From positions 2,749,501 through 2,813,500 of the forward strand of contig NZ_CP135439.1 of the NCBI RefSeq assembly GCF_032341995.1: a stretch of 64,000 nucleotides of DNA. Reading direction: 5' to 3'. Every line of letters starts with the position of its first letter. The stretch's first letter is position 1. Source of the stretch: Domibacillus sp. DTU_2020_1001157_1_SI_ALB_TIR_016 (GTDB lineage Bacteria; Bacillota; Bacilli; Bacillales; Domibacillaceae). Shown piece by piece: positions 60,921-64,000 of this stretch. Both the position numbers and the translations under genes were made by a program. Under the pieces are notes generated by a model. The model saw nothing but the letters and a program-made list of their open reading frames with translations, had not been told where the DNA came from and did not search any database.

Positions 60921-61433
60921 TTATTTCACAGCGATAAAACGATTGACCGTAACGGGATATTTAGATGATACAAGCTCTGTCCAGCCGTTTAATACAGCTT
61001 CTTGTGCTGACTTGGCGGACAGCTGCTGAAATAAGATCGTGGAAAAGCCGGCCGCTTTTAGTCTCTCCCAGTAACCGGCAAGTGATTCGGCGTATGGATA
61101 GTCTGATGCCGAAGGCAGAGAGCTTGATTCTGCGAAATCCGCAACAAACCGGCCCCCTTCTTTCAGCGCTTCATAGGCTTTAGCGGTCCATTGTGCTCCG
61201 TCCGCATACGGATGAACAGACAGCGGCGCTGCTACTGTATCAAATTCATGCTGCTGAACCTGCGCAAACGAAACGACCGGCAAAACGGCTGCGCCTGCGT
61301 CTGAACACCGCGCTGTCAGCGTTTCAGAGCCGCCGATAATCATGACACGCTCTCCCTGCTGAGGTCGAATAGTAGTATATAAATTTCCTTGTTCAATCTT
61401 TAACGGCTTGTCTGTTTTGTTTTTGACGGTCAT
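60921..61433 (-). CDS. Unknown protein under a SAM riboswitch, methyltransferase-like
   Basis: The protein has about 170 residues. The layout recalls a shortened Rossmann methyltransferase: VMIIGGSETLTARCSDAGAA, EALKEGGRFVADFAES, then YWERLKAAGFSTILFQQL. The usual GxGxG SAM-binding loop is absent. ATG 61433 follows AAGGAGGCG. An S-box aptamer with terminator lies directly upstream, so it should be expressed when SAM is low. Function is not recognised. A role in sulfur or methyl metabolism is inferred only from the riboswitch and nearby metA. Confidence 0.65.
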   Translation of the reverse strand: MTVKNKTDKPLKIEQGNLYTTIRPQQGERVMIIGGSETLTARCSDAGAAVLPVVSFAQVQQHEFDTVAAPLSVHPYADGAQWTAKAYEALKEGGRFVADFAESSSLPSASDYPYAESLAGYWERLKAAGFSTILFQQLSAKSAQEAVLNGWTELVSSKYPVTVNRFIAVK

Positions 61434-61460
61434 GACCGACGCCTCCTTTTTAAAAATAAA

Positions 61461-61495
61461 AAAACCTTTCTTCACGAAATAAGAAGAAAGGTTTT
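61461..61495 (-). terminator. Terminator of the SAM riboswitch
   Basis: Stem AAAACCTTTCTTC / GAAGAAAGGTTTT followed on the minus strand by a T-rich run; located between aptamer and start codon. Confidence 0.85.
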
Positions 61496-61507
61496 CTAGT
61501 TAGTCTT

Positions 61508-61605
61508 CTTATCTCTCAGCTTTCGCTGCAAGAATTAGCACCGTGCCTGCTATAGGTCGGTTGCCGGGTGTCATAGGGCTTGTCCCTCTACCTGCTCTTG
61601 ATAAG
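61508..61605 (-). promoter_or_regulatory. SAM-I (S-box) riboswitch
   Basis: On the minus strand: P1 strand CTTATC, AAGAGCAGGTAGAGGGAC, CCCTATGACACCCGGCAACC, GGTGCTAATTCTTGCAG, and the closing GAGATAAG. All S-box conserved blocks are present. It points at the 170-residue unknown gene, not at the rightward nitrilase gene. Confidence 0.95.
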
Positions 61606-61708
61606 ATGTATGCAATTGTCCGTTTATTTGTTAAGGAGGATTATGACATGTTTCATTTTTCCTGTCAACCATGTTACAATTTTTAAAAAGACAACGGAGA
61701 TGAAAAAC

Positions 61709-62485
61709 ATGAAAATTGCCTGTCTGCAAATGGATATAGCGTTTGGCGACCCGGGAGCAAATTACAGCCGGGCGGCAGACTTTTTAAAAAAAGCAAGCGA
61801 AGCCGGCTGCGAGCTGGCTGTGCTGCCAGAACTTTGGACAACTGGCTATGATTTAACGCGCTTGAATGAAATTGCGGACCGCGGAGCAGAGCGGGCCAAG
61901 CAGTTTTTAACAGAGGCAGCTCAAAAATACGGCATGCACATCGTTGGCGGATCGGTTGCCAATGATACGGGCAGCGGTGTTAAAAATACAATGATTATCG
62001 TTGATAAAGACGGCCGCCTCATTCATGAATACAGCAAGCTGCACTTGTTCCGGCTTATGCATGAGGAAAAATATTTAATTGACGGCGAGGAAGATGGTTT
62101 GTTTGAGTTGGCCGGTGAAAAGATGGCTGGATTTATCTGCTATGACATTCGCTTTCCGGAATGGTTCCGTAAACAAGTTGTAAACGGCGCCCGTGTTTTA
62201 TTCGTTCCTGCCGAATGGCCGCTCGCCCGTGTAGACCACTGGCGCACACTGCTCACGGCGCGCGCGATTGAAAATCAGGCTTATGTGATTGCCTGTAATC
62301 GGTCTGGTTCCGACCCTGACAATCAGTTTGCCGGGCATTCTATGATTATCGGCCCGTGGGGTGAAGTGATTGCTGAAGCAGGCGAAGCGGAGGAAATGCT
62401 TATCGGTGAAATAGATTTTGGTGCGATTGATGAAATCCGCAGCCGCATTCCTGTTTTCGAAGACAGAAGAACATCGTTTTATTAA
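61709..62485 (+). CDS. mtnU: Carbon-nitrogen hydrolase, MtnU/YkrU-like omega-amidase
   Basis: This 258-residue nitrilase-superfamily enzyme has the Glu-Lys-Cys triad in VLPELWTTGYD, YSKLHLFRLMHE and AGFICYDIRFPEWFR. Length and motifs match B. subtilis MtnU, an omega-amidase linked to the methionine salvage pathway. ATG 61709 is eight bases after GGAG. It is divergent from the SAM-riboswitch gene; the frame is open upstream through the aptamer but that part is not coding. Confidence 0.85.
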   Translation: MKIACLQMDIAFGDPGANYSRAADFLKKASEAGCELAVLPELWTTGYDLTRLNEIADRGAERAKQFLTEAAQKYGMHIVGGSVANDTGSGVKNTMIIVDKDGRLIHEYSKLHLFRLMHEEKYLIDGEEDGLFELAGEKMAGFICYDIRFPEWFRKQVVNGARVLFVPAEWPLARVDHWRTLLTARAIENQAYVIACNRSGSDPDNQFAGHSMIIGPWGEVIAEAGEAEEMLIGEIDFGAIDEIRSRIPVFEDRRTSFY

Positions 62486-62487
62486 GC

Positions 62488-62525
62488 AAAAAGCGCCGCC
62501 GGCACATGCCGGCAGCGCTTTTTTT
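62488..62525 (+). terminator. Terminator of the mtnU-like gene
   Basis: Stem AAAAAGCGC..GCCGGC / GCCGGC..GCGCTTTTT with a small bulge, followed by more T residues. Confidence 0.85.
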
Positions 62526-62547
62526 ATGGAGCCAGGGGCAAGCAAAA

Positions 62548-62571
62548 ACCCGCCCATTATGCGTGGACGGT
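62548..62571 (-). terminator. Possible terminator of metA
   Basis: On the minus strand ACCGTCCA / TGGGCGGGT pair with one bulge and are followed by TTTTTGCTTG; ten bases past the metA stop. Confidence 0.55.
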
Positions 62572-62580
62572 CTTGCTCTT

Positions 62581-63489
62581 TCATTTCCATTCGTACGGTG
62601 TTTCCTGGTAGACGTAATAGTTAAGCCAGTTTGAATAAAGCAAATGAGCGTGAGAGCGCCATTTATTTGGCGGACGACTAGCAGGGTTGTTGCCTGGAAA
62701 GTAGTTTTCCGGCATGTCTATCTCAAGGCCTTTCGCACAGTCACGCTCGTATTCTTCCGCTAGCGTAGTTGCATCGTATTCAAGATGTCCGGTAATCATA
62801 ATATTCCGCGCATCTTTTGACATGATGAGCAGCGGGCCTGCTTCTGGTGAAGAAGCGAGCAAAATCAGTTCATCATTCGCCTCAATCGCTTCCTGGCTGA
62901 CATCTGTGTGGCGGGAAACCGGTGCCGAAAATACATCGTCAAACCCGCGCAGTAGTTTTACAGTCGGATCGGTGATTGCATGTTCGTATACACCAGAGCA
63001 TTTTTTAGGCAGTTCAAACTTGCCGATGCCGTAATGGTGATACAGCGCTGCTTGTGCTCCCCAGCAAATGTGCAAAGTAGACGTTACATTTGTTTTTGCC
63101 CAGTTCATAACTTCCTGCAGCTCCGCCCAGTAGCTGACCGCTTCAAACTCCATCAGCTCAATCGGCGCTCCAGTAATAATCAAGCCGTCATAACGGCGGC
63201 TTTTCGCTTCTTCAAGCGTAATATAAAATTGCTCGAGGTGGGATTTACTTACGTTTTTAGATTCATATGTGGCCGTATATAAGAACGAGACATTCACTTG
63301 AAGCGGCGTATTACCAAGAAGACGCAAAAGATGAGCTTCTGTTTTTTCTTTTTCCGGCATCAAGTTCAGAATTAAAATATTAAGCGGGCGAATATCCTGC
63401 GTTCTGGCACGATCCGCGTCCATGACGAATATATTTTCTCTTTCCAGCACTTCGCGTGCCGGCAGCTGATGCGGTATATTAATCGGCAT
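62581..63489 (-). CDS. metA: Homoserine O-acyltransferase (MetA type)
   Basis: The 302-residue MetA-family enzyme has [39 protein letters not shown], the catalytic Cys in [15 protein letters not shown] and the ITGHLEYD histidine. In Bacillus this family acetylates homoserine, opening methionine synthesis. ATG follows GGGAGGAAC. A TATAAT hexamer with a weak -35 element (spacing 18) lies near 63580 in the upstream region 63490-63600. No S-box or T-box is seen there. Confidence 0.93.
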   Translation of the reverse strand: MPINIPHQLPAREVLERENIFVMDADRARTQDIRPLNILILNLMPEKEKTEAHLLRLLGNTPLQVNVSFLYTATYESKNVSKSHLEQFYITLEEAKSRRYDGLIITGAPIELMEFEAVSYWAELQEVMNWAKTNVTSTLHICWGAQAALYHHYGIGKFELPKKCSGVYEHAITDPTVKLLRGFDDVFSAPVSRHTDVSQEAIEANDELILLASSPEAGPLLIMSKDARNIMITGHLEYDATTLAEEYERDCAKGLEIDMPENYFPGNNPASRPPNKWRSHAHLLYSNWLNYYVYQETPYEWK

Positions 63490-63600
63490 AATGTTCCTCC
63501 CTACAAGTCATAATGAATAAACAAACGATACAAACAGTAGCCAAATAGATATCCCCTGCTCTTGTTTCTGAAATCATTATAGACACCTTTTTCAGAAAAA

Positions 63601-63650
63601 AACAACCGTTCCAAATTATTATTCTAAAATAATAATTTGGAACGGTTGTT
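63601..63650. terminator. Long perfect terminator palindrome at the topB end
   Basis: Arms of 21 bases (AACAACCGTTCCAAATTATTA and its complement) around a short loop; T-run on the minus strand. It overlaps the stop codon of the topB tail. Confidence 0.85.
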
Positions 63651-63938
63651 CGAATATAGTTTTAAGTTTTTCAGTGCATCTGCCAGCGCCGTATTCACCG
63701 GTTCATCCTGGTTTTGTTTTTTCAGGTACTGATTCACATCACGCTTCGTTGCCGCACCCTTGCCACTTTTTTGCTTTCTTTTTTCAAATGCAGACAGCTT
63801 CTCCCGATGGCCGCATTTGCATACAAACAAGCGGCCTTCTCCTTCGCCCCGCATTTCCATTTTCTTGTGGCAGTTCGGGCAGCGGGCGTTTGTTACACGG
63901 GCAACCTGCTTGCGGTAGCCGCATTCCCGGTATGAGCG
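63624..63938 (-). CDS. topB: DNA topoisomerase III, C-terminal zinc-finger end (truncated)
   Basis: The last ~105 residues match the C-terminus of Bacillus TopB: ECGYRKQVARVTNARCPNCH, KKMEMRGEGEGRLFVCKCGH and REKLSAFEKRKQKS. Zinc-ribbon cysteines are intact. Homology seems to stop at about 63938. Further upstream, within the last 40 bases of the window, all three minus frames contain stop codons. The gene is therefore either broken at this point (for instance by an inserted element) or this is only a remnant. The catalytic toprim part is not in the window. Confidence 0.7.
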   Translation of the reverse strand, partial: RSYRECGYRKQVARVTNARCPNCHKKMEMRGEGEGRLFVCKCGHREKLSAFEKRKQKSGKGAATKRDVNQYLKKQNQDEPVNTALADALKNLKLYSNNRSKLLF

Positions 63939-64000
63939 AATATAACAGGAACAGACACGCCCGATACAAACTAACTTATCATTTAGTTGTTGTCACAAAA

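Noticed and set aside
61580..61708. Upstream extension of the nitrilase-family gene
   Set aside because: It would translate the antisense of the S-box leader; ATG 61709 has an RBS and gives the MtnU length.
1..64000. CRISPR arrays, tRNA and rRNA genes
   Set aside because: No regularly spaced repeats of 25-40 bases and no cloverleaf or rRNA-like stretches were seen.

Overview
The window reads as a chromosomal segment of a spore-forming, moderately low-GC Gram-positive of the Bacillaceae. The grounds are strong AGGAGG-type ribosome binding sites, CotF-like spore coat genes flanking an adhB-like dehydrogenase (the Bacillus yra cluster), a KatE-type large catalase, kip/pxp genes, S-box and B12 riboswitches, SLH domains and a possible sigma-B promoter. 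The genus cannot be fixed from sequence reading alone. No rRNA, tRNA, CRISPR array or intact transposase gene was seen.

Layout. 1-2.6 kb: tail of an erythromycin-esterase-like gene, an M50-like membrane peptidase, a 28-residue hydrophobic peptide and two coiled-coil proteins of unknown function. 2.6-8.8 kb: an AT-richer decayed integrative element inserted in queF. It supplied a replacement 3' end for queF, and the displaced native 3' end remains at 2689-2906. It carries two broken tyrosine recombinases and a run of orphan immunity-like genes (SMI1/KNR4, HEAT-repeat, DUF7003-like and others) without any toxin. 8.9-19.3 kb: thioredoxin-like protein, beta-carbonic anhydrase, adhB with four coat-F-like genes, katE, a secreted SH3b amidase, lplJ, a DUF1206 protein and a GAF-GGDEF protein. 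19.4-26.7 kb: one leftward operon pxpB-pxpC-accB-accC-ycsI-kipR-pxpA-ycsG for 5-oxoproline use. 26.8-33.2 kb: CBM20 beta-amylase with a cre-like site, an MFS transporter, a membrane-anchored PstS-like protein, a membrane GGDEF protein and a YciI protein. 33.3-39.2 kb: gabT-gabD-gabP with a textbook sigma-54 promoter, tandem palindromes and a PAS-AAA-Fis activator. 39.2-45.3 kb: LysR regulator, thioesterase, DUF1836 protein, TrhA/hemolysin III, an SLH-anchored amidase and a DUF6376-like lipoprotein. 45.6-56.8 kb: a 13-gene corrinoid salvage operon behind a cobalamin riboswitch (btuF-btuC-btuD/cbiZ-cbiB-cobD-cobU-cobQ-cobS-cobC-cobU-like-yvqK-cblT-cblS). 56.9-64 kb: RraA-like protein, YflT stress protein, pabB-pabA-pabC, a SAM-riboswitch-controlled unknown gene, a nitrilase-family amidase, metA and the 3' end of topB.

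How the genes work together. Metabolism here is mainly nutrient salvage: 5-oxoproline, GABA, corrinoids (uptake, cobinamide trimming, alpha-ribazole rescue, no corrin-ring synthesis), lipoate and starch. Several units have cis-regulators visible in the DNA: B12 riboswitch, SAM riboswitch, sigma-54 promoter with palindromes, a cre-like site and several inverted-repeat operators.

Two structures stand out. One is the queF-targeting element with its toxin-less immunity array. The other is a dispersed foldable repeat (three copies plus a related fourth) that sits at intrinsic terminators. In three of four sites it lies between two copies of the same terminator hairpin, one pair of which differs by a compensatory base-pair change.
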